Of a stretch of 64,000 nt of DNA, positions 9,623-20,251 are shown one piece after another. The position numbers and the translations under genes are program-made. Origin of the DNA: Flavobacterium sp. (GTDB lineage Bacteria > Bacteroidota > Bacteroidia > Flavobacteriales > Flavobacteriaceae); contig NZ_CP136574.1 in the NCBI RefSeq assembly GCF_035195345.1, forward strand, positions 682,001-746,000, written 5' to 3'. The notes beneath the pieces were generated by a model, which searched no databases, was not told the origin of the DNA, and saw nothing but the letters and a program-made list of their open reading frames with translations. How positions within the stretch are numbered: the first letter of the stretch is position 1; each line of letters opens with the position of its first letter.

Positions 9623-11020
9623 TTAAATCCCTGCTATTTCTTTTAGTTCTTTAACAAATCGTTCTGCTAAAACATCAGCTTCGCTTTGCGTTGGAGCTTC
9701 GGTATATATTCTAATTATTGGTTCCGTATTTGATTTTCTCAAATGAACCCATTCTTTTGGAAAATCAATTTTTACCCCGTCAATTGTTGTAATGTTTTCT
9801 GATTTATACTTTTCGGTCAATGTAGCCAAGACATTATCCACATCAATTTGAGGTGTTAACTCAATCTTGTTTTTACTCATATAGTATTGAGGATAAGAAG
9901 CTCTAATTTCAGCAACTGTCTTATCTTGATTTGCCAAGTAAGTTAAAAACAAAGCTACACCCACCATACTATCTCTTCCGTAGTGAGATGAAGGATAAAT
10001 AATCCCTCCATTTCCTTCACCACCAATAATAGCATTGGTTTTCTTCATTAATTCTACCACATTTACTTCTCCTACAGCACTTGCTTGGTAGGTTCCACCG
10101 TGTTTTTCAGTAATATCTCTCAAAGCACGAGAAGATGACATATTAGAAACTGTATTTCCGGGTGTTTTAGATAAAACATAATCGGCAACAGCTACTAAAG
10201 TATATTCTTCACCAAACATTTCACCATCATTTGAAATGAAAGCTAATCTATCCACATCAGGGTCAACCACAATTCCAAAATCAGCTTTCTCTTCCACAAC
10301 TAATTTACAAATATCTCCTAAATGTTCTTTTAAAGGTTCAGGATTGTGGGGAAAATGACCGTTTGGTTCGCAATACAATTTTACGACTTCAACACCCATT
10401 TGTTCAAGTAAATTTGGGATAATAATTCCGCCGGAAGAATTCACACCATCAACAACAACTTTGAATTTCTTTGTTTTTACCAAATCGGCATCCACTAAAG
10501 GTAATTCAAGTACTTCATCAATATGAATATCCATGTAGGCATTGTTCTCAATAACTTCTCCTAAATTATTAACATCAGAAAAATCAAAGGCTTCTTTTTC
10601 GGCAATTTCTAAGATTAATTCACCTTCTTTTCCACTTAAAAACTCACCTTTCTCATTTAATAATTTAAGTGCATTCCATTGTTTAGGATTATGGGAAGCA
10701 GTTAATATAATTCCACCATCTGCTTTTTCAAGAGGTACCGCTATTTCCACTGTTGGTGTTGTAGACAAACCTAAATCGATAACATCAATTCCTAGTCCAA
10801 CCAACGTATTCATTACTAAATTATGTATCATTGGTCCTGAAATTCGTGCATCTCTACCGATAACTACTTTTAATCGTTCGCTACTTTTAGAAGCGTGTCT
10901 TATTTTTAAAAAAGAACCATAAGCTGAGGCAAATTTTACAGCATCAACTGGAGTTAAATTATCACCAACCGATCCACCAATAGTGCCACGAATTCCCGAT
11001 ATTGATTTTATTAATGTCAT
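9623..11020 (-). CDS. glmM: Phosphoglucosamine mutase / phosphohexomutase
   Basis: 465 residues from ATG at 11020; a longer frame to 11080 exists but adds residues unlike the family, and the -7 box lies within it. It interconverts hexose 6- and 1-phosphates; the GlmM reaction (GlcN-6-P to GlcN-1-P) feeds UDP-GlcNAc for peptidoglycan and lipid A. Seen in the sequence: the phosphoserine loop TASHNP with Ser109, the magnesium loop DPDVDR, the sugar-binding GGEGNGG, and the C-terminal phosphate-binding RKSNTEPIIRIY. The GEGNGG loop differs from the GEQSGH typical of proteobacterial GlmM, so phosphomannomutase or phosphoglucomutase activity cannot be excluded. Bacteroidota genomes usually carry this form as glmM. 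Confidence 0.85.
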   Translation of the reverse strand: MTLIKSISGIRGTIGGSVGDNLTPVDAVKFASAYGSFLKIRHASKSSERLKVVIGRDARISGPMIHNLVMNTLVGLGIDVIDLGLSTTPTVEIAVPLEKADGGIILTASHNPKQWNALKLLNEKGEFLSGKEGELILEIAEKEAFDFSDVNNLGEVIENNAYMDIHIDEVLELPLVDADLVKTKKFKVVVDGVNSSGGIIIPNLLEQMGVEVVKLYCEPNGHFPHNPEPLKEHLGDICKLVVEEKADFGIVVDPDVDRLAFISNDGEMFGEEYTLVAVADYVLSKTPGNTVSNMSSSRALRDITEKHGGTYQASAVGEVNVVELMKKTNAIIGGEGNGGIIYPSSHYGRDSMVGVALFLTYLANQDKTVAEIRASYPQYYMSKNKIELTPQIDVDNVLATLTEKYKSENITTIDGVKIDFPKEWVHLRKSNTEPIIRIYTEAPTQSEADVLAERFVKELKEIAGI

Positions 11021-11041
11021 TAGTTTTACTTTTTTGTTGTA

Positions 11042-11074
11042 CAAATATAATTGATGTATCTCGCAAAGACACAA
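11042..11074 (-). promoter_or_regulatory. Promoter of the phosphohexomutase gene
   Basis: Minus strand: TTG at 11074-11072, 22-bp spacer, TATATTTG at 11049-11042, placed 21 bp before the ATG at 11020. Confidence 0.55.
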
Positions 11075-11122
11075 TGTCACAAAGTTTTTTTTTATATATT
11101 TACGAAAAGAACTCAGAATACT

Positions 11123-11716
11123 ATGAACTATTTAGCACATGTTTATTTATCAGGTAATCACCATTTGTTAAAAATAGGCAACTTTATGGCAGATAGTATC
11201 AAAGGGAATGACTACGAAAAATTTGATACCGAAATTAAAAAAGGAATTTTATTACACCGACATATTGATAGTTTTACCGATTCGCATCCCATTTATCGAA
11301 AAAGCAAGCATCGTTTGCATGAGAAATATGGCCATTATTCAGGGGTAATAATGGATATATTGTATGATCATTTTTTAGCAAAAAATTGGAGTATTTATTC
11401 AGACGAAAAATTAGAGAAGTATGCTAATGATTTTTATAAATTATTAGAAGCAAACAGAAACATTCTTACCGATAGAATTATTAGCATGATGCCTTATATG
11501 ATTGCTAGAAACTGGTTTGTTAGCTATGCAACGATTTCAGGCATGGAGATGATTCTTTTTCAAATGGATTATAAAACCAAACATAGAGCTAATATGCAGG
11601 AGGCTATTGTAGAATTGAAAGATTTTTATTTTGAATTTGAATCGGAATTTTTTCTTTTTTTTGAAGAATTAATTCTTTCTTGCCAATATAAATTAAAGGA
11701 ATTAAATGGAGTATAG
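11123..11716 (+). CDS. acpH: ACP phosphodiesterase family protein (DUF479)
   Basis: 197 residues from ATG at 11123 (MNYLAHVYLSG); the frame is open upstream to 11051 but the extra residues do not fit the family. The family removes 4'-phosphopantetheine from holo-acyl carrier protein, yielding apo-ACP. The characteristic features are visible: N-terminal NYLAHVYLS, GNFMADSIKG, GILLHRHIDSFTDSHP and MDILYDHFLAKNW, giving the His/Asp cluster of this HD-like fold. Length agrees with E. coli AcpH (193). It is divergent from the phosphohexomutase gene and stands upstream of the CLC gene with a 49-bp gap. Confidence 0.85.
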   Translation: MNYLAHVYLSGNHHLLKIGNFMADSIKGNDYEKFDTEIKKGILLHRHIDSFTDSHPIYRKSKHRLHEKYGHYSGVIMDILYDHFLAKNWSIYSDEKLEKYANDFYKLLEANRNILTDRIISMMPYMIARNWFVSYATISGMEMILFQMDYKTKHRANMQEAIVELKDFYFEFESEFFLFFEELILSCQYKLKELNGV

Positions 11717-11765
11717 TTTTTAACTTCTAATTATATAACTTAATTTCGCAATTAAATAAAAAGTA

Positions 11766-13583
11766 ATGCCAAGAAGTAAACCATTTTCCTTACAAACGTT
11801 TTTATATAAAACTTTCAGACGTTTAGAACGGTTTATTTTTCTTTTGAAATCGCTTTTAACTCCGCGTCAGTTTATTTATTTATCTTGTGTTCTTGTTGGA
11901 ATTTCATCGGCTTTAGCTGTAATTATTCTTAAAACATTTGCGCACTGGGTTTTTAAATCATCCCAAAAGTTAGATGATATTTTACATCTTCCATTTAGTA
12001 ATAGTACTTTGCCTATTATTGGAATCATCATCACCGTAATCATTATCAAAAAAGTGTTGGATGGTTCTATTGAAAAAGGAACTTCGCAAATTATGTATGC
12101 CGTTGCCAAAAAGCGAGGGATTATGCCTAGAAAACAAATGTTTGCACAAATTATAACGAGTTCCTTTACCGTGGGGATGGGAGGAAGTGCAGGGTTAGAA
12201 TCACCTATTACCATTACGGGTGCTGCTTTTGGGAGTAATTATGCGCAAAATTATCGACTAAGTTATAAAGATAGAACGCTGCTTTTAGCCTGTGGAGTGG
12301 CTGCAGGTGTTGGAGCTGCTTTTAATGCGCCCATTGCTGGAGTTTTGTTTGCCATCGAAGTGGTTTTGGCCGAAATTAGTATTACTGCGTTTATTCCAAT
12401 TATGATAAGTGCAGCAACAGGAGCTTTGGTTTCAACAGTAATGTTGAATGAAGACATCTTGTTTTCGTTTAAAAAAGTCCAATTTTTCGATTATCATAAT
12501 TTACCATATTATATTTTATTAGGGGTTTTAAGTGGATTAGTTTCGATTAATTATGCTAGAACTTTTAGGAAAATTGAACACTATTTCAGTAGATTGAAAT
12601 TAAATATAATTAATAAAGCTCTTTTTGGAGCAACTATTTTGGGTGTATTGATTTTTTTGTTTCCATCGCTTTTTGGTGAAGGGTATGAAAGCATTAAATT
12701 ATTAGCCGACAGCAACCCAGAACGATTGGTTCAAAATACAATTTTCGAACGTTTTCAAGAATCAAAATGGATTTTATTGCTATTTGTTGGAGCTACAATG
12801 TTGATTAAAGTTTACGCAACAAGTTTAACTTTAGGCGCTGGCGGAAATGGTGGAAATTTTGCGCCTTCATTATTTGTGGGTTCTTATTTAGGATTTTGCG
12901 TAGCTTATTTCTTTAATATCATTGGTTTTGCTAAATTACCTATTGGTAATTTTACTTTAGTTGGTATGGCTGGTATTTTGAGTGGATTGTTTCATGCACC
13001 ACTAACGGCTATTTTTCTTATTGCCGAAATTACAGGTGGTTACAATTTGATGGTCCCCTTAATGATAGTGTCTTCTGTGAGTTTTGCAATTTCTAAACGT
13101 TTTGAACCCTATTCGTTTGATATTAAAAATTTAGCCGATAAAGGGGAAGTTTTTACAGATAACCGCGATTCAAATATTCTAAATTCTATTGATGTTGCAA
13201 AGTTAATTCAAACGGATTTTAAGCCGATTATTTTGCAAAATAATTTGGAAGAATTGGTCCAAAAAATCCAACAATCAGATGAACATATTTTTCCAGTTTT
13301 AGACGATAAAAGTAGATTGTTGGGATTAATTCATTTGGATGAAATTCGAACTATTGTTTTCTCTCAATTCAAAGTAAAATACACTGCGGTTGAAGAAATT
13401 ATGCATCAACCAAAAGAAATAATCATTTACGATGAAACCCTTGAAACCATCATGGATAAATTTGATGCTTCTGAATGTAAAGTTTTACCAGTGCTGAAAA
13501 ACGGAATTTTTCTTGGGTTTATGCACAAACAATTAATTTTAGAAAAATATAGACATCGTTTAAAATCTATGATTATTGAGTAA
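11766..13583 (+). CDS. CLC-family chloride channel/transporter with C-terminal CBS pair
   Basis: 605 residues. The membrane part (about 35-440) has around ten or more hydrophobic segments and the CLC motifs GGSAGLESP (139-147, with the putative gating glutamate Glu145) and GAGGNGGNFAPSLFVGS. The third, GSGIPE-like anion motif is poorly conserved (EKGTSQIMYA at about 103-112). The C-terminal part (about 460-600) is a pair of CBS domains, which often bind adenine nucleotides and regulate CLC proteins. Whether it is a channel or a H+/anion antiporter, and whether it moves chloride or another anion such as fluoride, cannot be told from the sequence. No partner gene is evident. Confidence 0.9.
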   Translation: MPRSKPFSLQTFLYKTFRRLERFIFLLKSLLTPRQFIYLSCVLVGISSALAVIILKTFAHWVFKSSQKLDDILHLPFSNSTLPIIGIIITVIIIKKVLDGSIEKGTSQIMYAVAKKRGIMPRKQMFAQIITSSFTVGMGGSAGLESPITITGAAFGSNYAQNYRLSYKDRTLLLACGVAAGVGAAFNAPIAGVLFAIEVVLAEISITAFIPIMISAATGALVSTVMLNEDILFSFKKVQFFDYHNLPYYILLGVLSGLVSINYARTFRKIEHYFSRLKLNIINKALFGATILGVLIFLFPSLFGEGYESIKLLADSNPERLVQNTIFERFQESKWILLLFVGATMLIKVYATSLTLGAGGNGGNFAPSLFVGSYLGFCVAYFFNIIGFAKLPIGNFTLVGMAGILSGLFHAPLTAIFLIAEITGGYNLMVPLMIVSSVSFAISKRFEPYSFDIKNLADKGEVFTDNRDSNILNSIDVAKLIQTDFKPIILQNNLEELVQKIQQSDEHIFPVLDDKSRLLGLIHLDEIRTIVFSQFKVKYTAVEEIMHQPKEIIIYDETLETIMDKFDASECKVLPVLKNGIFLGFMHKQLILEKYRHRLKSMIIE

Positions 13584-13644
13584 TCTAACTTTATTTAAGA
13601 AATTCTTATTCTTACTTCAAACAATTTTTTAACTCTAAAATCAG

Positions 13645-13652
13645 TATCTTTG
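13645..13652 (+). promoter_or_regulatory. -7 box of uvrA (TATCTTTG)
   Basis: Matches TAnnTTTG, 16 bp before the ATG at 13669. I see no TTG at the right distance upstream. Confidence 0.45.
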
Positions 13653-13668
13653 CGTTTTGCCAAAAATT

Positions 13669-16503
13669 ATGCAACACACAACTGAGGAAACTATCGAAAT
13701 TATTGGCGCTAGAGCCCATAATCTTAAAAATATTGATGTATCTATTCCGCGCGAAAAACTGGTAGTAATTACTGGTCTTTCGGGGTCTGGGAAATCGTCA
13801 TTAGCTTTTGATACTATTTATGCCGAAGGACAACGTAGATATATTGAAACGTTTTCTGCTTATGCGCGTCAGTTTTTGGGCGGATTAGAGCGTCCGGATG
13901 TAGATAAAATCGACGGACTTTCGCCTGTGATTGCCATTGAACAAAAAACTACAAGTAAATCACCTCGTTCAACCGTTGGAACTATTACAGAAATATACGA
14001 TTTCTTACGTTTGTTGTATGCTAGAGGAGCTGATGCTTTCAGTTACAATTCAGGTGAGAAAATGGTTTCGTATTCAGATGAACAAATAAAACAATTGATT
14101 TTAGAAGATTTTAATGGTAAACGCATCAATATTTTAGCGCCTGTTGTTCGTTCTCGTAAAGGACATTATCGTGAGTTATTTGAGCAAATTGCTAAACAAG
14201 GTTTTTTAAAAGTTCGTGTGAATGGCCAGATTCGGGATTTAGAATTCGGCATGAAAGTCGATCGTTATAAAACGCATGATATTGAAATTGTAATTGATAG
14301 AATGGCAATTGATACGGAAGAAGATACCGACAAGCGTTTGTCAGAAAGTATCAAAACAGCTATGTATCATGGTGATGACGTAATTATGGTGATTGAACAA
14401 GAAAGCCAAGAAGTTCGCTTTTACAGTCGTAATTTAATGTGTCCGACTTCTGGAATTTCGTATCCAAATCCGGAACCAAATAATTTTTCATTCAATTCTC
14501 CAAAAGGCGCTTGTCCATGTTGTAACGGATTAGGAACTGTGAATGAAATCAACTTACAAAAAATCATTCCAAATCCAAAATCATCAATTAAAAATGGTGG
14601 TTTTGCTCCTTTGGGCGAATATAAAAGTTCTTGGATTTTCAAGCAATTGGAAATTATTGCTCAAAAATATGATTTCAAAATTACCGATGCTATCGAAACC
14701 ATTCCGCAAGAAGCAATGGATATGATTTTGTATGGTGGAAGCGAAAAATTTTCAGTCGTTTCAAAGGTGATGGGAATTACCAAAGATTATAAAATAGATT
14801 TTGAAGGAATTTCAAACTTCATTAAAAATCAATATGATAATTCCGATTCGGCAAGCATTAAACGTTGGGCAAAAGAATTTATGGACGAAAATGATTGTCC
14901 AGAATGCGAAGGCACACGTTTGAGAAAAGAATCGTTATATTTCAAATTAAACGGGAAAAACATCGGCGAATTAGTTCAAATGGATATTGCCGAATTATCC
15001 GAATGGTTTGCAGATTTAGACAATCATTTATCTGAAAAACAAAAAGTTATTGCTGTTGAGGTTGTAAAGGAAATTACAGCGAGATTGCAATTTTTGTTAG
15101 ACGTTGGTTTGAATTATTTATCATTAAACAGAAGTTCAAAATCACTTTCTGGTGGTGAAGCGCAACGTATTCGATTGGCCACACAAATTGGTTCGCAACT
15201 AGTTGGTGTTTTGTATATTTTAGATGAACCAAGTATTGGTTTGCACCAAAGAGACAACGAACGCTTGATTAAATCCTTAGAAAGTTTGCGTGATATTGGT
15301 AATTCAGTAATCGTAGTAGAACACGACAAAGACATGATTGAACGTGCCGATTATGTGATTGATATTGGTCCAAAAGCAGGTCGCTTTGGTGGACAAATCA
15401 TCAGTAAAGGAACGCCGAAAGAATTATTGAAAAAAGATACAATTACCGCACAATATTTAAACGGTAAATTGAAGATTGAAGTGCCAAAAACGCGTAGAGA
15501 AGGCAACGGAAAATCTATTAAATTATCAGGTGCAACAGGAAATAATTTAAAAAATGTTTCAATTGAAATTCCATTGGGAAAATTAGTTTGCGTTACGGGT
15601 GTTTCGGGAAGTGGAAAATCGACATTGATTAACGAAACCTTGTATCCGATATTAAACGCACATTTTTTTAATGCGGTAAAAAAACCACAGCCTTATAAGA
15701 AAATAGAAGGTTTAGAACATATTGATAAAGTTATCGACATCGACCAAAGTCCGATTGGAAGAACACCGCGTTCCAATCCAGCGACGTATACCGATGTTTT
15801 TTCAGAAATTAGAAGTTTATACACGCAAACACCTGAAGCAATGATTCGAGGTTATAAGCCTGGAAGATTTAGTTTTAATGTAAAAGGTGGTCGTTGTGAA
15901 ACTTGCGAAGGTTCAGGTGTTAGAACCATTGAAATGAGTTTTTTACCCGATGTTTATGTGGAATGCGAAACCTGTATGGGAAAACGTTTCAATAGAGAAA
16001 CATTGGAAATTCGTTACAAAGGAAAATCAATTTCTGATGTATTGAATATGACAGTAGATGAAACGGTTGAATTCTTTGAAAATATTCCAAAAATCTATCG
16101 AAAAGTAAAAACCATTCAAGATGTTGGATTAGGTTACATTAACTTAGGCCAACAAAGTACAACACTTTCAGGAGGTGAAGCACAACGAATCAAATTAGCC
16201 ACAGAACTTTCAAAAAAAGATACCGGAAATACCTTTTATATTTTAGATGAACCTACAACAGGTTTGCATTTTGAAGACATTCGAGTTTTGATGGATGTAA
16301 TTAATGTGTTGGTTGAAAAAGGAAATACGGTTTTAATTATTGAGCATAATTTAGATGTTGTAAAATTAGCCGATTATGTAATTGATATTGGTTACGAAGG
16401 TGGAAAAGGTGGTGGAGAGGTTGTAGCAAAAGGAACTCCCGAAGAAATTGTCAAAAATAAAAAAAGTTATACAGCGCAGTTTTTGAAAAAAGAATTATCT
16501 TAG
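13669..16503 (+). CDS. uvrA: Excinuclease ABC subunit A
   Basis: 944 residues from ATG at 13669; the TTG at 13657 in frame is only 4 bp past the -7 box and is less likely. UvrA is the damage-recognition ATPase of nucleotide excision repair and loads UvrB. It has two ABC ATPase units: Walker [15 protein letters not shown] near the N-terminus and [10 protein letters not shown] near residue 650, signatures [12 protein letters not shown] and [12 protein letters not shown], and Walker B segments [14 protein letters not shown] and [11 protein letters not shown]. Zinc modules are visible as [17 protein letters not shown], and CETCEGSG...CETCMGKRF. Length is typical of UvrA. All key residues are intact. 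Confidence 0.97.
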   Translation: MQHTTEETIEIIGARAHNLKNIDVSIPREKLVVITGLSGSGKSSLAFDTIYAEGQRRYIETFSAYARQFLGGLERPDVDKIDGLSPVIAIEQKTTSKSPRSTVGTITEIYDFLRLLYARGADAFSYNSGEKMVSYSDEQIKQLILEDFNGKRINILAPVVRSRKGHYRELFEQIAKQGFLKVRVNGQIRDLEFGMKVDRYKTHDIEIVIDRMAIDTEEDTDKRLSESIKTAMYHGDDVIMVIEQESQEVRFYSRNLMCPTSGISYPNPEPNNFSFNSPKGACPCCNGLGTVNEINLQKIIPNPKSSIKNGGFAPLGEYKSSWIFKQLEIIAQKYDFKITDAIETIPQEAMDMILYGGSEKFSVVSKVMGITKDYKIDFEGISNFIKNQYDNSDSASIKRWAKEFMDENDCPECEGTRLRKESLYFKLNGKNIGELVQMDIAELSEWFADLDNHLSEKQKVIAVEVVKEITARLQFLLDVGLNYLSLNRSSKSLSGGEAQRIRLATQIGSQLVGVLYILDEPSIGLHQRDNERLIKSLESLRDIGNSVIVVEHDKDMIERADYVIDIGPKAGRFGGQIISKGTPKELLKKDTITAQYLNGKLKIEVPKTRREGNGKSIKLSGATGNNLKNVSIEIPLGKLVCVTGVSGSGKSTLINETLYPILNAHFFNAVKKPQPYKKIEGLEHIDKVIDIDQSPIGRTPRSNPATYTDVFSEIRSLYTQTPEAMIRGYKPGRFSFNVKGGRCETCEGSGVRTIEMSFLPDVYVECETCMGKRFNRETLEIRYKGKSISDVLNMTVDETVEFFENIPKIYRKVKTIQDVGLGYINLGQQSTTLSGGEAQRIKLATELSKKDTGNTFYILDEPTTGLHFEDIRVLMDVINVLVEKGNTVLIIEHNLDVVKLADYVIDIGYEGGKGGGEVVAKGTPEEIVKNKKSYTAQFLKKELS

Positions 16504-16593
16504 CAACCTAATTACTACACACAACAACACTGCTAAAACTTTATTATTAACTTTAATATTTTGTTTTTCAACAAACAAATAAATAAAATTATT

Positions 16594-17319
16594 ATGGCAG
16601 CAGATCAATACGAAAACGAAGATCACAGAATTCAAGAAAAATTCAAGCAAAAAACTTGGAACGAAATACGATCAAACGATTCTTGGGCAATTTTTAAAAT
16701 CATGTCGGAATTCGTAAATGGGTATGAATCCATGGGAAGAATAGGACCTTGTGTGTCTATTTTTGGTTCGGCAAGAACAAAACCAGAAGATAAAAACTAT
16801 TTATTAGCGGAAAAAATTGCTTTCAAAATCAGTAAAGCTGGATATGGTGTAATTACAGGTGGTGGTCCCGGTATCATGGAAGCTGGTAACAAAGGAGCGC
16901 ATTATGGCGGTGGAATTTCGGTAGGTTTAAACATCGAATTGCCTTTTGAACAACATTATAATCCTTATATTGATAAAGACAAAAACTTAAATTTTGATTA
17001 CTTCTTCGTAAGAAAAGTAATGTTTGTAAAATATTCACAAGGTTTCGTTGTAATGCCAGGTGGTTTTGGAACATTAGACGAATTGTTCGAAGCAGTAACA
17101 TTGATTCAAACCAAGAAAATTGGAAAATTCCCAATTATTTTGGTTGGAACTGAATTTTGGTCTGGTTTATTAGACTGGATTAAAACTGTTATGATTGACA
17201 AAATGAAAAATGCCAATCCAGAGGACATGAACTTAATCAAAGTAGTTGACACAGAAGATGAGGTATTGGAAGCCTTAGATAACTTTTATAAAAAATACAA
17301 CTTATCTCCTAATTTTTAA
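16594..17319 (+). CDS. LOG-family (TIGR00730) Rossmann-fold nucleotide hydrolase
   Basis: 241 residues from ATG at 16594; the track-like upstream TTG at 16561 is not credible because the preceding residues are unlike the family. The signature PGGFGTLDE, GGGPGIMEAGNKGAHYGGG and the early FGSAR are present. The family cleaves the N-glycosidic bond of nucleoside 5'-monophosphates (plant LOG makes free cytokinins; bacterial members act as AMP/pyrimidine nucleosidases). In a bacterium of this type a nucleotide-salvage role is the safer reading. It follows uvrA by 90 bp on the same strand and is closed by a strong terminator. Confidence 0.85.
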   Translation: MAADQYENEDHRIQEKFKQKTWNEIRSNDSWAIFKIMSEFVNGYESMGRIGPCVSIFGSARTKPEDKNYLLAEKIAFKISKAGYGVITGGGPGIMEAGNKGAHYGGGISVGLNIELPFEQHYNPYIDKDKNLNFDYFFVRKVMFVKYSQGFVVMPGGFGTLDELFEAVTLIQTKKIGKFPIILVGTEFWSGLLDWIKTVMIDKMKNANPEDMNLIKVVDTEDEVLEALDNFYKKYNLSPNF

Positions 17320-17341
17320 TAAAATATACGTTCTTTATAAT

Positions 17342-17384
17342 AAATCACCCACAAATAATTCTTTATTATTTGTGGGTGATTTTA
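17342..17384 (+). terminator. Strong hairpin terminator after the LOG-family gene
   Basis: An 18-bp perfect stem (17342-17359 with 17365-17382), loop TCTTT, A/T-rich flanks. It could also stop antisense transcription coming from the glyA side. Confidence 0.85.
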
Positions 17385-17516
17385 TTAAAACAAAAGTGTA
17401 ATTATGCTTTTACATAAAATCTGAATTAATTTTTCACTATCAAAATCACTTATAACAGACAAATTCTCTATGCTTTTAGAGGTATTTAATCCACAAGTTT
17501 TTTGTTTTGTTTGATA

Positions 17517-18791
17517 TTAGAACACAAACATTGCTCTTTCGCTCATTAATTCATTTACTTCTTCTGCCACTTGTTCCAAAACAGCTTCATCAGTATAATT
17601 CATTAACACTTTATCAATTAAAGCAACAACCGTTTCCATATCTTCTTCTACTAAACCACGAGTTGTAATTGCTGGAGTACCTACACGGATACCAGAAGTA
17701 ACAAATGGTGATTTATCATCAAATGGAACCATATTTTTATTTACTGTAATTTCAGCTTTGACCAATGCATTTTCGGCATCTTTACCTGAAATTCCTTTAT
17801 TTCTTAAATCAATCAACATCATGTGGTTATCGGTACCACCTGAAATTAATTTATAACCTCTTTTATTGAAAGCTTCTGCCATTGCTTGTGCATTTTTCTT
17901 TACTTGCATCGCATAACGGAAAAACTCATCTGTTAAACACTCCCCAAAAGCAACCGCTTTAGCAGCAATAATATGCATCAAAGGCCCACCTTGATTTCCA
18001 GGAAAAACCGACATATCTAATACATGTGACATCATTCTGATTTCTCCTTTTGGAGTTGTTAATCCCCATGGATTTTCAAAATCTTTACCCATCATAATCA
18101 TTCCACCTCTAGGACCTCTTAAAGTCTTATGAGTGGTTGTCGTTATAATATGACAATGAGGAACTGGATCGTTTAATAATCCTTTTGCAATTAATCCGGC
18201 TGGGTGTGAAATATCAGCTAATAACAAAGCACCAACGCTATCTGCAATTGCTCTAAAACGAGCAAAATCCATATCGCGAGAATAAGCAGATGCTCCTGCA
18301 ATAATCATTTTTGGTTTGTTGGCTAAAGCTATTTCTTGAATTTTATCATAATTCAAAACGCCCGTCTCCTCTTCTACTCCGTAAAAAACAGGATTGTATA
18401 ATTTTCCCGAAAAATTAACTGGAGAACCATGTGTTAAATGACCACCATGCGATAAATCAAAACCTAAAATCGTATCACCTGGTTTTAAACACGCTGCAAA
18501 AACTGCAGTATTTGCTTGAGAACCCGAATGTGGTTGAACGTTTACATATTCCGCTCCAAATAAAGCTTTAGCTCTATCAATAGCAATTTGTTCAACAACA
18601 TCTACCACTTCACAACCACCATAGTAACGCTTACCAGGATAGCCTTCGGCATATTTATTTGTTAAACATGAACCAGCAGCTTCCATCACTTGGTCACTTA
18701 CAAAGTTTTCAGAAGCAATTAATTCAATTCCGTGAATTTGTCTATCTTGTTCGTCAAGAATTAGGTCAAAAATTTGTTCGTCGCGTTGCAT
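17517..18791 (-). CDS. glyA: Serine hydroxymethyltransferase
   Basis: 424 residues, normal for bacterial GlyA. PLP enzyme converting serine and tetrahydrofolate to glycine and 5,10-methylene-THF, the main one-carbon source. Motifs: [23 protein letters not shown], the PLP region [18 protein letters not shown], and the Schiff-base lysine Lys222 in [14 protein letters not shown]; the FPGNQGG loop is present too. Likely monocistronic; a -7 box (TAATTTTG, minus strand 18826-18819) lies 27 bp before the start. It is divergent from fahA, whose promoter overlaps the same 112-bp spacer. Confidence 0.97.
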   Translation of the reverse strand: MQRDEQIFDLILDEQDRQIHGIELIASENFVSDQVMEAAGSCLTNKYAEGYPGKRYYGGCEVVDVVEQIAIDRAKALFGAEYVNVQPHSGSQANTAVFAACLKPGDTILGFDLSHGGHLTHGSPVNFSGKLYNPVFYGVEEETGVLNYDKIQEIALANKPKMIIAGASAYSRDMDFARFRAIADSVGALLLADISHPAGLIAKGLLNDPVPHCHIITTTTHKTLRGPRGGMIMMGKDFENPWGLTTPKGEIRMMSHVLDMSVFPGNQGGPLMHIIAAKAVAFGECLTDEFFRYAMQVKKNAQAMAEAFNKRGYKLISGGTDNHMMLIDLRNKGISGKDAENALVKAEITVNKNMVPFDDKSPFVTSGIRVGTPAITTRGLVEEDMETVVALIDKVLMNYTDEAVLEQVAEEVNELMSERAMFVF

Positions 18792-18818
18792 TGCAATAAA
18801 TATTCGTTAAAATTAGGT

Positions 18819-18826
18819 CAAAATTA
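18819..18826 (-). promoter_or_regulatory. -7 box of glyA (TAATTTTG)
   Basis: Minus-strand TAnnTTTG match 27 bp upstream of the glyA ATG. No good -33 TTG was found at 17-23 bp. Confidence 0.4.
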
Positions 18827-18835
18827 CAAAAAAGG

Positions 18836-18866
18836 TTTGTTACATTGATAGATAATTTTATATTTG
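18836..18866 (+). promoter_or_regulatory. Promoter of fahA
   Basis: TTTG at 18836-18839, 19-bp spacer, TATATTTG at 18859-18866, then 37 bp to the ATG at 18904. This is an excellent match to the Bacteroidota consensus. Confidence 0.75.
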
Positions 18867-18903
18867 ATTCATATTTTTTCAACAACAAACTAACAATATA
18901 TTT

Positions 18904-20190
18904 ATGCCAATTATCGCAAACGATATTAACAGAAAATCATGGATTCCTGTACCTAAAAACAGCGACTTCCCTATTCAAAACATTCCTTTTGGTGTTTTCA
19001 TTACAAAAGATGACGTTATAACTATTGGGACTCGAATTGGAAATTGTGCCATTGATATGGGCGCTTTACAACAATTAGGTTATTTTGAAGGCATTGATTT
19101 AACAGACGATATGTTCATGCAAGACACTTTAAACGATTTTATTTCTGACGGAAAGAAAACTTGGCGATTAGTTCGTAATCGTTTAGCAGAACTTTTTGAT
19201 GAGAACAATCCAAAATTAAGAGATAATAAGTCACATAAGGAAGTTGTAATTTTTAAAGTAGAAGATATTGAAATGCTTTTACCTGTTCAAATTGGTGATT
19301 ATACCGATTTTTATAGTTCAAAAGAGCACGCTACTAATGTAGGTAAAATGTTCCGTGATCCAGAAAATGCATTATTACCAAACTGGTTGCATATTCCTGT
19401 TGGCTACCATGGAAGAAGTTCTACAATTGTTCCTTCTGGAATTCCAGTACACAGACCTTATGGACAAACCTTGCCAAATGGTGAAACTAGTCCTGTGTTT
19501 GGACCTTCTAAATTAGTGGATTTTGAATTAGAAACTGCTTTTATTACTACAGATGCTAATTTAATGGGAGAACCAATTCCTGTTGAAGAAGCCGAAGAAC
19601 ATATTTTCGGAATGGTTTTATTTAACGACTGGAGTGCGCGTGATATTCAAAAATGGGAATATGTACCACTTGGACCCTTCTTAGCAAAAAACTTTGCTTC
19701 ATCAATTTCACCATGGATTGTAACAATGGATGCTTTAGAACCTTTTAGAGTAAAAGGACCTGAGCAATCACCAGAACCACTACCATACTTACAACAAAAA
19801 GGCGCAAAAGCATTTGATATCAATTTAGAAGTAGCTATTCATCCAGAAAATGCAGTAGAAACTGTAGTTTCGCGTTCGAATTTTAAATATATGTATTGGT
19901 CAATGGCGCAACAATTAGCGCATCATACCATTAATGGATGTAGAGTAAATTCAGGTGACATGATGGGAAGTGGAACTATTTCAGGTCCAACAGAAGATTC
20001 TTTTGGTTCTATGTTAGAATTGAGTTGGGGCGGACAAAAACCATTAAAAATGAATGATGGCTCTGAGCGTAAATTCATCAACGACAACGATACTGTTATT
20101 ATTAGAGGATTTTGCCAAAATGATAACTTACGAATTGGATTTGGAGAAGTTTCGAGTAAATTGTTACCAGCGGTTGATTTAAAATTATAA
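18904..20190 (+). CDS. fahA: Fumarylacetoacetase
   Basis: 428 residues, the length of the two-domain FAH. It hydrolyses 4-fumarylacetoacetate to fumarate and acetoacetate, the last step of tyrosine/phenylalanine catabolism. The N-terminal beta domain begins with PFGVF; the catalytic FAH domain includes DYTDFYSSKEHATNVG, the LPVGYHGRSSTI-like stretch (LHIPVGYHGRSST), the metal ligands in FELETAFIT and NDWSARDIQKWEY, and NSGDMMGSGTISGP. All expected catalytic positions look intact. No other tyrosine-degradation genes are in the window. It has its own promoter. Confidence 0.95.
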   Translation: MPIIANDINRKSWIPVPKNSDFPIQNIPFGVFITKDDVITIGTRIGNCAIDMGALQQLGYFEGIDLTDDMFMQDTLNDFISDGKKTWRLVRNRLAELFDENNPKLRDNKSHKEVVIFKVEDIEMLLPVQIGDYTDFYSSKEHATNVGKMFRDPENALLPNWLHIPVGYHGRSSTIVPSGIPVHRPYGQTLPNGETSPVFGPSKLVDFELETAFITTDANLMGEPIPVEEAEEHIFGMVLFNDWSARDIQKWEYVPLGPFLAKNFASSISPWIVTMDALEPFRVKGPEQSPEPLPYLQQKGAKAFDINLEVAIHPENAVETVVSRSNFKYMYWSMAQQLAHHTINGCRVNSGDMMGSGTISGPTEDSFGSMLELSWGGQKPLKMNDGSERKFINDNDTVIIRGFCQNDNLRIGFGEVSSKLLPAVDLKL

Positions 20191-20251
20191 TTTTAAAATT
20201 TTATAGCATAGCTTTTGTTTTTTTGGAAGGCTATTCTAAATTTTTTAAATT

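Noticed and set aside
10542..10922. 126-codon ORF on the plus strand
   Set aside because: Antisense to the conserved coding sequence of the phosphohexomutase; no promoter, start context or protein features of its own.
11018..11080. 20-residue N-terminal extension of the phosphohexomutase
   Set aside because: The segment contains the promoter -7 box and has no similarity to family N-termini; ATG at 11020 starts the conserved 'SISGIRG'.
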